From Lingula anatina (Eukaryota; Brachiopoda; Lingulata; Lingulida; Lingulidae): a stretch of 64,000 nt of DNA. The stretch lies in the NCBI RefSeq assembly GCF_001039355.2, contig NW_019775942.1, positions 24,903 to 88,902 of the forward strand, given 5' to 3'. Shown here one piece after another: positions 10,816 through 22,028 of this stretch. A program made the translations under genes and the position numbers. The notes below the pieces were generated by a model. That model searched no databases. It had not been told where the DNA came from and worked only from the letters and a program-made list of their open reading frames with translations. Within the stretch, counting starts at the first letter, position 1, and the number at the start of each line of letters is the position of its first letter.

Positions 10816-12798
10816 GTAAGGGGATCTACAGAAATGTAACAAATATGAGCTGTGAAAATTTAATGATAAAGATTTTCATTTGTTATTATTTGGACTGGCC
10901 AGCTAGCTAGGATATACTGGTATATTATGTTTCTACTTAATTCTTCTCTCATATCTGCTCATTCTCTCTCTTTAATATCCTTTGTTAAATCTAATCTACC
11001 ACTGCCCTCATTCTTCTAGACAACACTGCATTGACAGCCAGTTGAAAGGGATCTTGCTCATATCATGTATCTTATGTCTAACTTCCCATTGTGGTCCTTT
11101 TTCATATGTCTAAGACTGCATTCCCACAGATTTTAGATCGATCTATCCCCATGGGGAGTCTCACTAGATTGCTGTCAGTTTAGCCGGCTTAAATGTATGT
11201 CCCGCCTACTAAAAGCTGTAAGGGGGTAATTAACTATGGTGCACGCTCGACTGACAGCAATTTAGCGTGAACCCCCAGGGAGTTAGGTCAATCCAGATGG
11301 ATCGATCTAAATCTGTGGGAACCCAGTCTAACTTTTCATTCCCGATTGCTACATAAGAGAGCTACATATCCAACCTTCTGATTAGAACTTACAGAGGCTG
11401 AAATATATGTGAGGACATTTCATTACTTAATTTTTTTTTTTCACACATTCTGCTACTTCATTTAAGGTGGTAAGGGGATTAACAGATTTGTAGCAAAAAT
11501 TGTTTTCATAAATCTTTCATACTTGGGTCACATATATGAAACTCTACAGAAAAAACAACTGAGCTGAACACATTTACTGATTATATGTATCTAGATTCCA
11601 TTTATACCTATGACAATATGTTCAAGCCAATTTAGAATAATTAAAGTTGTTATATATTCACAAAAGCTGTATGTAGCAAATAAGGGTTGCACTTTCCTTA
11701 ATGATTTGTCATAATGTAAATGTGCTGTTAGATATTCAAAAATGCCATGGCCTCAAATCCTTGCCTTCTGCTGTGCAACTCTTGTGAAAAAAAATCCTCA
11801 GTCCTGTGCAACGTAGAGGAGTGACAGCAGAAATGAAAGGAAGTGAAGTGAAAACATGGAACTTGAAGTTTGTTGACAATGACCCCATTCCCATAGATTT
11901 TAAATCGATCTATCCCTGTGGGGAGTCTCACTAGATTACTGTCAGCTTAGCCGGCTTAAGTGTCTGTCCTGCCTACTTAAAGCTGTAAGGGGGTAATTAA
12001 CTATGGTGCCCGCTCGGCTGACTGCAATTTAGTGTGAACCCCCAGGGAGTTAGGTCGATCTAAATCTAAATCTCTGGATCGATAAAAATCTCTGGGAATG
12101 CACCCAATGTCTGTTATTTTCAGATCCCAGACTCAGTGAGTGCCTTCTACCTCAACAAGGCAGGCTTTGAGGCATCAGACCCTAGAATGTATGTAACAAC
12201 TTTTTTTTTTACTAGACTCACTTATGAAATAATTTGTGTGTTGCTTGTTGCCATAAATTATCCTGGTTTTCTTGGTAAATAATCCATATATATTAGCATC
12301 TGAAAGGCATCTAATTGGCATTAAAATGTTTTTCATTAGCATTGTACAGAATTAATTCACTGCTGATACTTTACCATGTTTATCCAAATTGGAAAAGTAA
12401 AGAAAAATGGTGATATTAATAAAAAAAAAAAATACTGGGACAAATAATAAAGGCGCAAAGAGTTTCTTGAAAGAATCGTGAAACATTCAGTTTTTTTATT
12501 TTATTTTATTTTATTTTTATTAGTGCAGAGCTTGAATTCATAAAAAAAATGTTCACTTGTAGATGGAGAGAAAATAGTAAATTGTATTTTCTTAAAAAAT
12601 TGCAACTGTCTGATAGCTGATAAAGTGTTAATGTTTCAGAGTACGTCTGATCTCGCTATCGGCACAAAAGTTCATCTCAGATGTTGTAAATGATGCCTTG
12701 CAGCACTGTAAAATGAGAGCCTCAGGACAGAGCTCTAAGAAACAAGGCAAGGTGAGGCTCTGGGGTTGTCTGTGATGTGGCTTGTCAGTGGCGGGTTT

Positions 12799-12854
<56 letters not shown>

Positions 12855-13638
12855 AGGGGGATCCTGATCCCCCCTTTTATTTCTGAAAAAAAATCACACC
12901 AATTGTCCCCTCTTAAAATTAAAATTTGGACTAGTTTAATCATTGTTCTAAACCGAACCCCACGCCATGGGGAGGGGGTCAGCTTTGCATCCGCAGACCC
13001 CCCTTCTAATAATCCTGAATCTGTCCCTGCTTGTACTAATTAATCTGTGTTCAGTTTTAAAAGCAAAGCATGGGGGGGGGGGGGGGGGAACCCTTTTTTT
13101 TTTCCCCTTTTCACAAAATAATACAAGTCAAAATGTTTTGTAAAGAGAATACTNNNNNNNNNNNNNNNNNNNNNNNNNGGGGGGGGTAGCCATTTTCTCT
13201 TCTCCATTTCTACAAATAATACAAGTCAGAATGTTTTGTCAAGAGATACTGCCTGTTATATCCTCAATATTCAAGTTTTCATTTTGTGATTGCACATGGA
13301 AATAGACTTATAAATGAACACTGTATTAACCAAAGTACAAATGTTAATAAAATGACACTTTTAACTAACAACTATACTATTCTGTTGTATTAAAAAAAAG
13401 GAAAATTTTCACAGCAAACTAGTCTCAGAGAATATTTTTCTGTTGTATTAAAAAAAATTGACAGCAAAATAGCTTCAGAGGCTCCTCTTAATTTATGCTT
13501 ACATAAATAACCATATAATAATAAATATCTTTATCTTTACGTGGCCAGGATAAGAAGTTCACCCTCACCATGGAGGACCTCACACCTGCCTTGGCAGAAT
13601 ACGGAATTAATGTGAAGAAGCCGCCATACTTCTCATGA
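10690..13638 (+). CDS. TAF10: TFIID/SAGA subunit TAF10 (four exons, complete)
   Basis: Coding exons are 10690-10815, 12124-12188, 12640-12751 and 13549-13638, with intron phases 0, 2 and 0 and GT-AG borders throughout. They join into about 130 residues. TAF10 is a histone-fold subunit shared by TFIID and SAGA-type coactivators; it acts in the nucleus at RNA polymerase II promoters. The diagnostic block is seen across exons 1-3: [57 protein letters not shown] and [17 protein letters not shown]. It ends with [20 protein letters not shown] and NVKKPPYFS before TGA. The N-terminal Gly-rich tail (GNTTGGAAGGGG) is short compared with vertebrates. The start was chosen as the first ATG in frame that gives the Gly-rich leader. 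Intron 3 holds a 25-N gap and intron 1 two foldback elements. A poly(A) signal follows at 14160. Confidence 0.93.
11114..11328 (+). mobile_element. foldback TIR element, family F, copy 2, with TAA target duplication
   Basis: 215 bp with ends GACTGCATTCCCACAGATTT and its near-perfect inverse AATCTGTGGGAACCCAGTC. It is flanked by TAA on both sides (11111-11113 and 11329-11331). A 3-bp TWA duplication is the hallmark of PIF/Harbinger-type insertion. There is no coding capacity. It sits in TAF10 intron 1. Confidence 0.85.
11881..12105 (+). mobile_element. foldback TIR element, family F, copy 3
   Basis: Same body as copy 2 (GGGGAGTCTCACTAGATTAC, TTAGCCGGCTTAAG, GGGGGTAATTAACTATGGTG) with ends GACCCCATTCCCATAGATTT and CTGGGAATGCACCC. 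It is flanked by AAT on each side. It lies just upstream of TAF10 exon 2. Confidence 0.8.
12124..12188 (+). CDS. TAF10: TAF10 exon 2
   Basis: Acceptor ttttcag, 65 bases encoding [20 protein letters not shown], donor AGAAT|gtatgt, phase 2. Confidence 0.88.
12640..12751 (+). CDS. TAF10: TAF10 exon 3 (histone-fold core)
   Basis: Acceptor gtttcag, 112 bases encoding [20 protein letters not shown] and [17 protein letters not shown], donor AAG|gtgagg, phase 0. Confidence 0.9.
12786..13031. mobile_element. GGCGGATCC-type short element with embedded (GT)n
   Basis: Left end CAGTGGCGGGTTTAGG, right end GAATCTGTCCCTGC. The interior matches the element at 15915 (GATTTCTGAAAAAATCACAC, TGGTCCCCTCTT-like and CCCCACGCCA.GGGG). 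A (GT)n tract occupies 12802-12853. It lies in TAF10 intron 3. Confidence 0.6.
13154..13178. other. assembly gap (25 N)
   Basis: The two sides of the gap carry near-identical sequence (AATACAAGTCAAAATGTTTT at about 13120 and AATACAAGTCAGAATGTTTT at about 13218, each preceded by a poly-G run). The gap therefore probably separates two versions of one locus. Confidence 0.9.
13549..13638 (+). CDS. TAF10: TAF10 exon 4 (C-terminus)
   Basis: Acceptor ggccag, 30 codons encoding [20 protein letters not shown] and NVKKPPYFS, then TGA at 13636-13638. Confidence 0.9.
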   Translation, partial: DKKFTLTMEDLTPALAEYGINVKKPPYFS

Positions 13639-14159
13639 ACAGTAAAACCAGTGGCAGCACAGCAGGGATGGTATTAGCAAGTCTTGTACTCAAGAGACAG
13701 GGGAAGTATCTTGCTAGGAGAATTATGAGACTATTTTGAGCAAACAAATGCTTGAAGTATCCAAGGCATGTGTAGACGTTAGACGAAAAAAATGAAAAAA
13801 AAGATAAAAAAATAAAAAAAAATGCTCAATGACAGGTGGGCAGATTTGAATGACCTTTTTAAGTCCTTGATCTTTCCATCATGACAACATTTTTCTTATT
13901 GGACACTTCATCGATTGATGTAAACTGAGTGATCTGGCTTCAAAGTTTTACTAGGAAGATTGTTGTAAGATGCGGGACTTAGGCCCCCCCCCCCCCCAAA
14001 AAAAAAAAAAAAAGTGGGAAGATGAAGTATAGTGAAAACAATGGAAAGTACACCTTTGCAATTGTTAGCTGAAATCAGGACTCGTTGGTGAAATTAGGTA
14101 CTGTGCGGTGGTTTTGTAATATTTTTATTTTTGTAAGATGGTAAATATGTGTAGTTCTT

Positions 14160-14165
14160 AATAAA
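14160..14165 (+). terminator. AATAAA poly(A) signal of TAF10
   Basis: The first canonical AATAAA in sense orientation after the TAF10 stop with a T/G-rich stretch downstream. It implies a 3'UTR of about 540 bases, which contains homopolymer C and A runs near 13983-14013. Confidence 0.65.
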
Positions 14166-15190
14166 TTGACTGTACGTCTGAAAAGAGGCTTATTAACTCG
14201 CTTTTATTTCCTTGGCAACCGGTATTTGGTTTTACATCACAGCTTAATTGCCTATATTTAGTTGGCAATTACTTAGAATTCTCGGCACTTGAAGCTCCCC
14301 CCGAAGTTCGAGATTTCCCTGACAACATTGCTTATAATAAGCTAACTCCATTAGTCGGCTTAAGGTGAAGAAATCATCTAAAAATGGTTATTGGAACTTA
14401 GTCTACTATACACTCACGTTATAGTTTTGTTGGCTGTGCTTGACGAATCTTTGTAAATCTAATACATACGACAATGAAATTTATTATTCTGATCAGAACG
14501 CGTGTATGGTGTACTTATTTTACATATGAAGAAACTTAGATTTACGGCATTGTGTGTAAAAATAAAATGTATTACGCAATCCGTGACCATTTTCAACACG
14601 TGCTAGGTATCTATCACGTGTTCCTTTACAGTTAAACAACGCTGTTTAATAACTTTTTATGTTGCTTATATCATTATTAAAAGTCCAACCAATGCAATAC
14701 GTGGGCATCTTGAAATAATTACACCATATTACTAAAACCCTTTTTTCGCGGCAACGCACTGCTGAAGAAGCTGTATGATGCAATGTCGTCTCATATACTA
14801 TCTATTCCATATATGATGATGTTACTTAAACGCGATTCTAATTAACCTTATCACCCAATTCCAGTAAAGGAGGTATTTTATTTTGGGATATAAAATTCCG
14901 AAGTTGACGGTATAATATCGGTAGTCACGTCCAAGAAGACGGTATTAAGTACAAAGAGAACAAGATGGTCAACATGACTGCACGATTTCAAGAGGATTAT
15001 TACCACGAAAAATCAATTCTTGGAATACAAATTGCCCACTGTTCCCTGAAATATCCAGATGGAACATTTTTTTTTTTAAGAGACTATTTGATGAAAAAGA
15101 CTGCTGCTGGACTCGTCACCCCCCCTCCCCCAAGCTGCGGGGATCATTATGCCGTCTACTCTGACCACAGGGGCCGCTAGTAGTCTCTTA

Positions 15191-15365
15191 GGCCCCATTC
15201 AGAATAGGGGACTAACTAGTCCGAGGGTCAAATATGGCCGTCCCACTTGAATACGTCCTCACGGGATATCTATTCATTGTCTATTAGCGGATTAGACGGC
15301 AAGCTTTGTAGTGGGTCGCCATATAAGACCCTCTGACTAGTAAGTCCCCTATTCTGAATGGGGCC
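15191..15365. mobile_element. Harbinger-like MITE with 39-bp inverted ends and TTA duplication
   Basis: A 175-bp element. The left 39 bases (GGCCCCATTCAGAATAGGGG followed by ACTAACTAGTCCGAGGGTC) match the inverse of the right end with only two mismatches. TTA flanks both sides (15188-15190 and 15366-15368). No coding capacity, so it must have been moved in trans by a PIF/Harbinger-type transposase. Confidence 0.88.
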
Positions 15366-15914
15366 TTACATGATTCAATTGCGTATACTGTACTAGAGAC
15401 CCCTGTGAAAACAGATGATAGAAACCGTAAGCCTCTTTCATATTTACGATTATTTATTTATTGTCACAAAAGCAAAGTCACGTCATTTCTGACCTCTTAC
15501 AACGTGCTCTCACCTGGGAGTAAATTAACCGAAGGATTCTGATTTTCCATAGGTGTGATGTCAGTATTAACTTTAGAAAAGTGAGTTAGGGGCAAATGCG
15601 GAGATTCACCAGTACACTTGATGTCAAGAAAGGAAACATATCGGTACTCTCTCCTTTTAAAGCAATATATCTACAACGCAATATCTATCTATTTATTTAT
15701 TTATTAAGAGTATAAACATGGTAAATTAAAAAAGTGTCTTCCCGATGGCCCTGGTATATGAAATAAAGCGATTTTCCCAGTTGAACTCTAGTAAGGCGTA
15801 GATGGTGAAGTTAAGGTGAAGCTGCCAGTCACTGCTGGCTGCGTTGAGCAATACCCAATGACGTCGTGTCTGACGGCCTTTCAGGTACTAAAAACTGACC
15901 AAATATAAGCTGAC

Positions 15915-16157
15915 CAGTAGCGGATTTAGAGGGGGGGTCAGGGGGGTCTTGACCCCCCTTTCGATTTCTGAAAAAATCACACTAATGGTTCCCTCTTGGA
16001 ATTATAATTTTGACAAGCTGAATCATAGTTCTTAACCGTACCAAATGGCACCATTCGCCCTAAAATATCAATTTTTTTCGGTGCCCGCTTAATGGCCCCC
16101 GAACCCCACGCCAAGGGGGGGTTCCCCCTGCAAATAATCCTGGATCCGCCCCTGCTG
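15915..16157. mobile_element. GGCGGATCC-type short element
   Basis: Left end CAGTAGCGGATTTAGAGGGG and right end ATCCTGGATCCGCCCCTGCTG form an imperfect inverted repeat. The interior contains GGGGGGTCTTGACCCCCCTT, itself a hairpin, and GATTTCTGAAAAAATCACAC. Confidence 0.7.
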
Positions 16158-17645
16158 ACACAGGGAAGATTCTAAATGCTAAGTCGGTTCCGAAGGTCAC
16201 ATAAAGTTCTCTCTTGTTTCATGTCACAGCTCTAGTTGTTATGAACAAAGGGTTGTATTACCTGTGACTTGGATATACTTTGTCGTGTAATTACTAATAG
16301 ATCACTGCAGCCAGGTAAAAATAGTTATGTAACATGTCGCTTCCTGTGGTTATAAGAAGATTGTCTTCAGATTCGTTTCTCGACGAAGACATCGCTGCTG
16401 TAAACATCGGATTAAAATGTGTGTGTGCCTCGACAAGTAATAATTATTACCAGACTGTATATACACATAAGAAATGGAATACATTTATCATCATATTATT
16501 AATAGAATTTGTTTGTCTGAAACTTCTGTCTCATAATCTTCCAGACAGAGAACTTACTGCGCAATTTCTTTAGCACAAAGTAAGTTTTTGGCTCGTTCAT
16601 CAACAATCACTCAAAAATCCAACGCGAATCAGAACCGGCTATATGTTTACGATTAACTTTAATCAAAACCTCTTTAAAAATTTGAATGTTCCATCTTTTA
16701 TATGCACGTACATGTAATATTTGACCAGATGTGAGCAGCCGCGTTACTCACAAAATGTTTTCACAAATTTACGTAAACATACATTAAGAGAACTTATTTT
16801 AAAAAGTCACACTGGAGGTGGGTGGGTTCCAAAAAACGATATACATTATCAACTCGTTGTACGATTCTAACATAACGAATGCAGACTTAATGTTTTAAGT
16901 GCCATTAGCATCTGTATGTGTGTGAGACTACACACTTTATAATCCTTTCACATATTATATAAGGCGGTTATATGAATCATAACTCAGATGTAATTAGCCA
17001 GGTGCAGAAAGTGCGTGACATTTTTCTGAAAAATCAAATTGCCTCAAATTGCACTACGTTGGTGATTAGAAACAGAAGCAATTAACACATACAAGCACGT
17101 CCCGTTTTTCTGGAATATCAAACTTACGTTCTTAAAAACAGTTGAAAACATTCCATGCATTGATCCCCCCTCTCCGAATTTTTCATACACCTAATGTGTT
17201 TTTTTCATATCTCATGTCATTAACTTTCACTTTCACTGATCAGTCACATGTATCAAACAGACGCCCCTCAATGGATGTCTTTAAACTTTAATCTTCTTAA
17301 CCTATCACAGATGTCCAGTTATAAAAAAAATAGTAAAAGTCTATGAACTCCGTTGACATATAACATTTGATTAAAATCAAAAGAAAGAAATTCACACACA
17401 CACACGCACACAAAAGAAAAATAAATGAAAAGAAAAACTATTGAAAGGACCTTTGTTTCTGAAGGAGGAATCCAGTTTACCAAAAGGTGCCTACGTTTAT
17501 GTATGATTAGATTGCCACTGTATATCCTGGCAGTTCCATGTACATAATTGATACGGTCCTTTATTAATTTAATCAAAATCAATAGAAAGAAATCAACAAA
17601 TAAAAGATACACAGAAAAAAATGATTCAAAGGATCCTGACGTGCA

Positions 17646-17729
17646 TGGGCGCGGATCCAGGATTATTAGAAGAGGGGGGGGGGGGGGGGGTCAGGAGCCC
17701 CCTGAAACACCCCTTAATCCGCCACTGAC
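17646..17729. mobile_element. internally deleted GGCGGATCC-type element
   Basis: Both ends are present (GGGCGCGGATCCAGGATT and CCCCTTAATCCGCCACTGAC) around a poly-G run and GTCAGGAGCCCCCTGAAAC. It is a solo short derivative of the elements at 12786 and 15915. Confidence 0.6.
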
Positions 17730-18179
17730 ATGCATGCGTATTGTAACGATAACAAGTCACTTTATTCTTTGTTCTCTGTTCATTCAGCTACTAAAAGTAG
17801 TTGTTTTGCGTGAACTGAAAACCTATTTCATTCTATCACCTACTGTTACATCAAGGCAAGAGATCGATCCCTGTTTCCTTAGTCTTAATGACGTCAATCC
17901 CAGGGGTGTACAAAACCAAGGTGTTAACTACCCTAGCTTGTTACTGGAAGAACAGTTACACGTCACTGTGCAGACTCCGATAAAAATCTGTACGAAAACA
18001 GCCTTGTTTAGTCTGAAACTGGAAGCGAAGCTAAGGGAACTGGCGACAGGGATTTAGAAGGACAGGGTTATTATCTACTGGTCCAACAGACAAGTGACTA
18101 TAGACAGACTTTCAGTTTAGTTTTTAACTGCAGCTTCACAAGTTGCTTTCAGCTAGAAATCGAAGCTCACCTCGAAGTC

Positions 18180-18209
18180 ATGATGTCGACCTCGCTCACT
18201 GCATGCCTG
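18180..18209 (+). CDS. ZP gene exon 1 (signal peptide start)
   Basis: ATGATG start with MMSTSLTACL, donor CTG|gtaagt, phase 0. Confidence 0.65.
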
Positions 18210-21200
18210 GTAAGTACCGCTCAAGTGAGCGATGTTTGCTTTTTAGACTAGATTTAAAAAATCTATAATATTATTTATTTATTTACATTTTTATTCATCA
18301 TGTTACGTATTTTACAACTGGATTTTAGGCACGATCAAATATTTCCTTGAAAGAAGTATTTAAACATCACTTTTTCACAGGTTGTTTTACGTGTTTTATG
18401 AATTGATTCTCATTCATTTTAAAGATTCACTTTTTACGCCTGTTAAAAGTGAAACTAACACCATGAAAAACAATTTTTTTTTGTATAAATTTCATTTTTT
18501 CTGAAATATTTTAATGCAGATATTTTCGTTCTGTTGTATGATAATTAGCAACCGTTCATCATTAAAATAGGTATAGTCGTCTATCAAAATACCCAGAAAG
18601 CATATACATGTAGATCAGAACGTGTTTCATCAAAAAAAAAAAAAATCAATCTGTATAACAAGCACCAAGACAAAAGCACCAATTAAGTGTTATTTTGGTG
18701 TTATTATCTTCAGATTTTGTCAAGTGCAGTATTCTTTACGTCTCATGCGTCATCCTCTGCAAACAAATCCGTGAAGAGCGTGACGCTGCAAGTTAAAGAC
18801 GCTGAGCACCGCGTGACCAATTCTGTTAAATCCGGAGAGAAGGTTTATCTGGAAATAGCATCCATTGTCCGTAACGGTGAGAATAAATACTTTGGAACTG
18901 CAACAGTTAGATACATACAGAGATGAATAAAGATAAAGAAGTTCAAGTACATAACTCTATTATTCTGTATTGCTGGTTGTTTTTCATAACAGCATCACTT
19001 TAACAATAAGTGCTAACCACCACACGCGATCACGAGTATTACCGCTGTATCCACACGATCTTTAACGATAAATAGATTAATTATGTTTTCTATAGCTCAG
19101 AGATCTGTGTCTTGTAAAAGCCAGAGTCATATCTCGTAAAACATCAGTGTGTGACCCTGCTGGTGGGTTGTGTGGAAACATGTCAGCCCCGGGGGGAGGT
19201 GGGGGGGAGGGGGGTTCAGCGGTGCATCTGTGAGCGGTAATGCTAATACTCGCGAGTGATAGTTAGAGAAAGGAAAGGAGATTATGTATGATAGATTTTA
19301 ATATAAATTTTAAAATGCGTCAATTTCATGCATGTTTTTGAACCTTTAAATAATGTATACATTTGCACTCTCTAGTGCTATTCTAAATACTAAAATTGAA
19401 AATTGGCTGTGTTCGACATTTACAGAGGTCTCCCTGCTTTAACACTGGTCTTTATGAATAGGTATTGCACTGTAATAGACATATTTCGATTTCGTTGTTA
19501 CCAATGCTATATATTGCACTTTAGCTACCTCCAGCGTAAAAGTGAAATCGTGCCAGGTTGGTCCAACAGTGGAAACCATTGATCTGATCGGCGTCACCAT
19601 TCTGGATTCTTAGTAAGACATAGAACGAACACTTGTATAACTTCATTGCCTTCGAATGGGTCATTGCAAGAAAAAACTTGTGTATACGTACTTTATAGCC
19701 ATGCTTTTTTTCACCGCAAACTATCAACTGTAAAATATGGATTATGAGACGACTTTTAGATTTCGAACGATTGTTTTTTGTTACGCCAAAAATATTGACA
19801 TCGCGTAACAGTTCGGCAACTGTCGTCCCTTACTTGACAGGTTTCACTTTCGTTTTCAGCTGTGGGACCTCTACTAGAGGTGTCTTTAGCAGTACGTCTG
19901 GTTTTGATGGGCTAACAGTGGACACAGCAGGGGCCGCGTGGGATGTCGCCCGATCTCCACTGTTTTCTGTGTTCACTTTTGCCGGCTACGATTCCCTGTT
20001 CACACGATGCCAGGTGGTTTTCTGTGTTCCCGGCAGGCAGGAGGCATGCCTAACGGTATGTTCACTGGTTCTATCTCCAAGAACCAAATATTATATTGTT
20101 TCGATGTTTTACAGGTGCCCTATCCAGGTTTTCTCACCAAATCGAATTTCTCGAGACAGAAAGCAAATTTTCCTACTGACGATCCATTGCTCGACTCGTC
20201 CCTGAATTTGTGTTCGATGTTTTGTACCATTTCTAATTAACTAATTTAGTTAAAGTAAAATTGTCTTCCGACTAGTTTTGCATTTGCCACGCTTCGCTCG
20301 ACTTTTTTTGTGCACGCCCCCCCCCCCCTTTGCACAACCCTGGATCCCTCTAAAGTTTGAGATCCACAGTTTGGAAAAACAGGACAATGTACAGAATTAT
20401 TCGCGTTGTGAAAAATCTTCCTGACCTTACAGAGGGCAGTTTGATTTGGCTTCCCCAAATTTATAGATATTGATATGTAAAGCAGTTGTTACTGATACTT
20501 TTTTTATCGGATCAGACCAATCAATGCACGGCCGCCACCGAGAACAGGACGAGAGATATCCTAGCCGAGAGTGAGGCAAATGAGACGGTACATGAGGTGT
20601 ATGCGCTCGTCTCTGTTGCGCCTCAAAGTACTACCAGTGCGCCATACCATCCTTCAAGCCCTTTGGTACCACCTGCGACCAAACCTGCGACCGAGTCCGG
20701 TAAGGCGGCCTACACACACTGGACAATAGAGGTGTCACCTCCTGAATCAGAGTAATCAAAGTTATAAACCTGAAGAGGCGGAATATAAGCAATGTCAGAA
20801 TATCGATACAGTTGAATTGTTCAGTCAGAACCGTTTCTTTTGTGAAATTTGATGTTATTCACAGTCATTTATCTCCCCAAACGTACTGGTTCAGTGGGGG
20901 TGACACTTCTATTGTCCAGAGTGTGCAAGTGGTGTGTCGGTGCATACTACGCGTACTAATAATCTCCCTAGAAACATTGGAAGAATTCGATCGAAAACGC
21001 ATTTGAAGTAATTATACCAAAATGCAGCTGAAAAAAACCGAGTGATTTTTGTTATTAATCAACTTAAGAAATTTAACATCACATAAAAAAATTCAAAGTC
21101 GCTGAAATGCTGTTAAATATCTCCCAGAAGCGCCCCTTTCAAGCGTTTCCCAATTCACGTTCCTGTAACTAACAAATACATGCTGTGCCACTGTTAATGC

Positions 21201-21465
21201 TCATGTACGACAGAATATGATGGGCATACGGTATCCCCACAAATATTGATTTCGTATACGTATTTTCCTCCTTTCAGACCCAGCTTGGCTCACCACAGTG
21301 ACAGACATCTTGTTTTATGTCCTTGTTGTGTGCTGGTTCTTGGCTCTGATCATCCCCGCCTTTGGCACTGCCATCCTGATGTCAAAACTGAAGGCGGACG
21401 AGGTCAATGCTAAATCACTGGGAGAGAAGGCCAAAATACCCGATGCGGAATTTCATATAATATAA
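18180..21465 (+). CDS. short ZP-domain type-I membrane protein (six exons, complete)
   Basis: Exons 18180-18209, 18714-18876, 19525-19612, 19860-20055, 20516-20699 and 21278-21465 (phases 0, 1, 2, 0, 1) join into about 282 residues. The start MMSTSLTACLILSSAVFFTS is a signal peptide. Next comes a ZP-C-like half: GEKVYLEIASIV, VKSCQV, then ILDSYCGTS, then FTFAGYDSLFTRCQVVFC and ACLT..NQC, with cysteines spaced as in ZP polymerisation domains. A Ser/Thr/Pro stalk (VSVAPQSTTSAPYHPSS) with NRT and NET sequons follows. The end has a membrane span (ILFYVLVVCWFLALIIPAFG) and a short tail ending PDAEFHII. ZP proteins form extracellular filaments. No clear ZP-N half is present. Exon 3 was placed at the acceptor ttttag that keeps the frame; a second acceptor 11 bases on would create a stop. 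A poly(A) signal follows at 21635. Confidence 0.72.
18714..18876 (+). CDS. ZP gene exon 2
   Basis: Acceptor tcttcag; encodes ILSSAVFFTSHASSSANKSV through GEKVYLEIASIVRN; donor AACG|gtgaga, phase 1. A donor 6 bases earlier (C|gtaacg) has the same phase and would drop two residues. Confidence 0.68.
19525..19612 (+). CDS. ZP gene exon 3
   Basis: Acceptor cttttag, encodes TSSVKVKSCQVGPTVETIDL then IGVTILDS, donor TCTTA|gtaaga, phase 2. Confidence 0.65.
19860..20055 (+). CDS. ZP gene exon 4 (ZP-C core)
   Basis: Acceptor gttttcag; encodes CGTSTRGVFSSTSGFDG, the WDVARSPLFSVFTFAGYD stretch and RCQVVFCVPGRQEACLT; donor ACG|gtatgt, phase 0. Confidence 0.72.
20516..20699 (+). CDS. ZP gene exon 5 (stalk)
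   Basis: Acceptor ggatcag; encodes TNQCTAATENRTRD and a Ser/Thr/Pro-rich stalk; donor TCCG|gtaagg, phase 1. Confidence 0.66.
21278..21465 (+). CDS. ZP gene exon 6 (membrane span and tail)
   Basis: Acceptor cctttcag; encodes PAWLTTVTD, a span of about 25 hydrophobic residues, and MSKLKADEVNAKSLGEKAKI to the TAA stop at 21463-21465. Confidence 0.75.
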
Positions 21466-21634
21466 TATAATGGGTTATGTTATTAAAGGACACCGTAAAG
21501 CTGCAGCTGTTTTGGTCATGGATATAGAGCACTTGTAAATCGTGCATGTGTCGGTGGAATCGATCCTGTACAAAGAGAGATGATTGAAAATGTGTGACAT
21601 ATAGCTTATATTTAACATATAATCCAATTTTAGA

Positions 21635-21640
21635 AATAAA
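21635..21640 (+). terminator. AATAAA poly(A) signal of the ZP gene
   Basis: Canonical signal 170 bases after the stop codon. It ends the plus-strand gene about 0.4 kb from the opposing collagen gene's poly(A) signal. Confidence 0.7.
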
Positions 21641-22022
21641 GGACAAGCGAGGGACCAAAATAGGACTCTTTCAGCTTGTTTTGCTGATGTTAAAACAATG
21701 ATTTGATCAAAATGACCTATGTGATAGTAATTAAAAAAATTCACCGCCATCAGGCCAAGAAAGTTTCAAATCTTGAAAGGTATTACAAACGGGTTATCAT
21801 TCCAAAAGCCAGGCCATGTAGGCCTACTCGTCATATGCCCCTCGAAAACAAGTGTGATTTTCATCGTTGGCTTACAACAATTTATATATTCATTTACGGA
21901 CTTATTAAAATGAGAATTTACATGCTGTTTTTTCTTCTTTTTTTAAAAAATTATTTCCTTTTGCAAAGAAGTTAACATGTTTTTCAACGAGTATTTACAA
22001 CTCACCAGTGGGCCATATTTGT

Positions 22023-22028
22023 TTTATT
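22023..22028 (-). terminator. AATAAA poly(A) signal of collagen gene A
   Basis: TTTATT on the plus strand, 359 bases past the gene A stop; the first canonical signal I see in that direction. Confidence 0.5.

Larger units (their letters stand above)
14190..18170. other. intergenic DNA with transposon remnants
   Basis: No spliced gene could be supported. The longest open frames (14965-15180, 16334-16573 and 17548-18057) have no recognisable family, and the last runs through a transposon fragment. Apart from the three elements listed I see only AT-rich sequence. Confidence 0.55.

Noticed and set aside
14965-15180. 71-codon plus-strand frame MVNMTARFQEDYYHEKS...
   Set aside because: It contains a T9 run and a C-rich stretch, has no homologue I recognise and no acceptable downstream splice partner.
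17835-17945. Possible tRNA-derived SINE on the minus strand (GATCGATCTC resembles a B box)
   Set aside because: The A box is not convincing and no tail or target duplication was seen.
17548-18057. 169-codon plus-strand frame
   Set aside because: It reads through a GGCGGATCC element and a poly-G run and resembles no family; no splice context was found.
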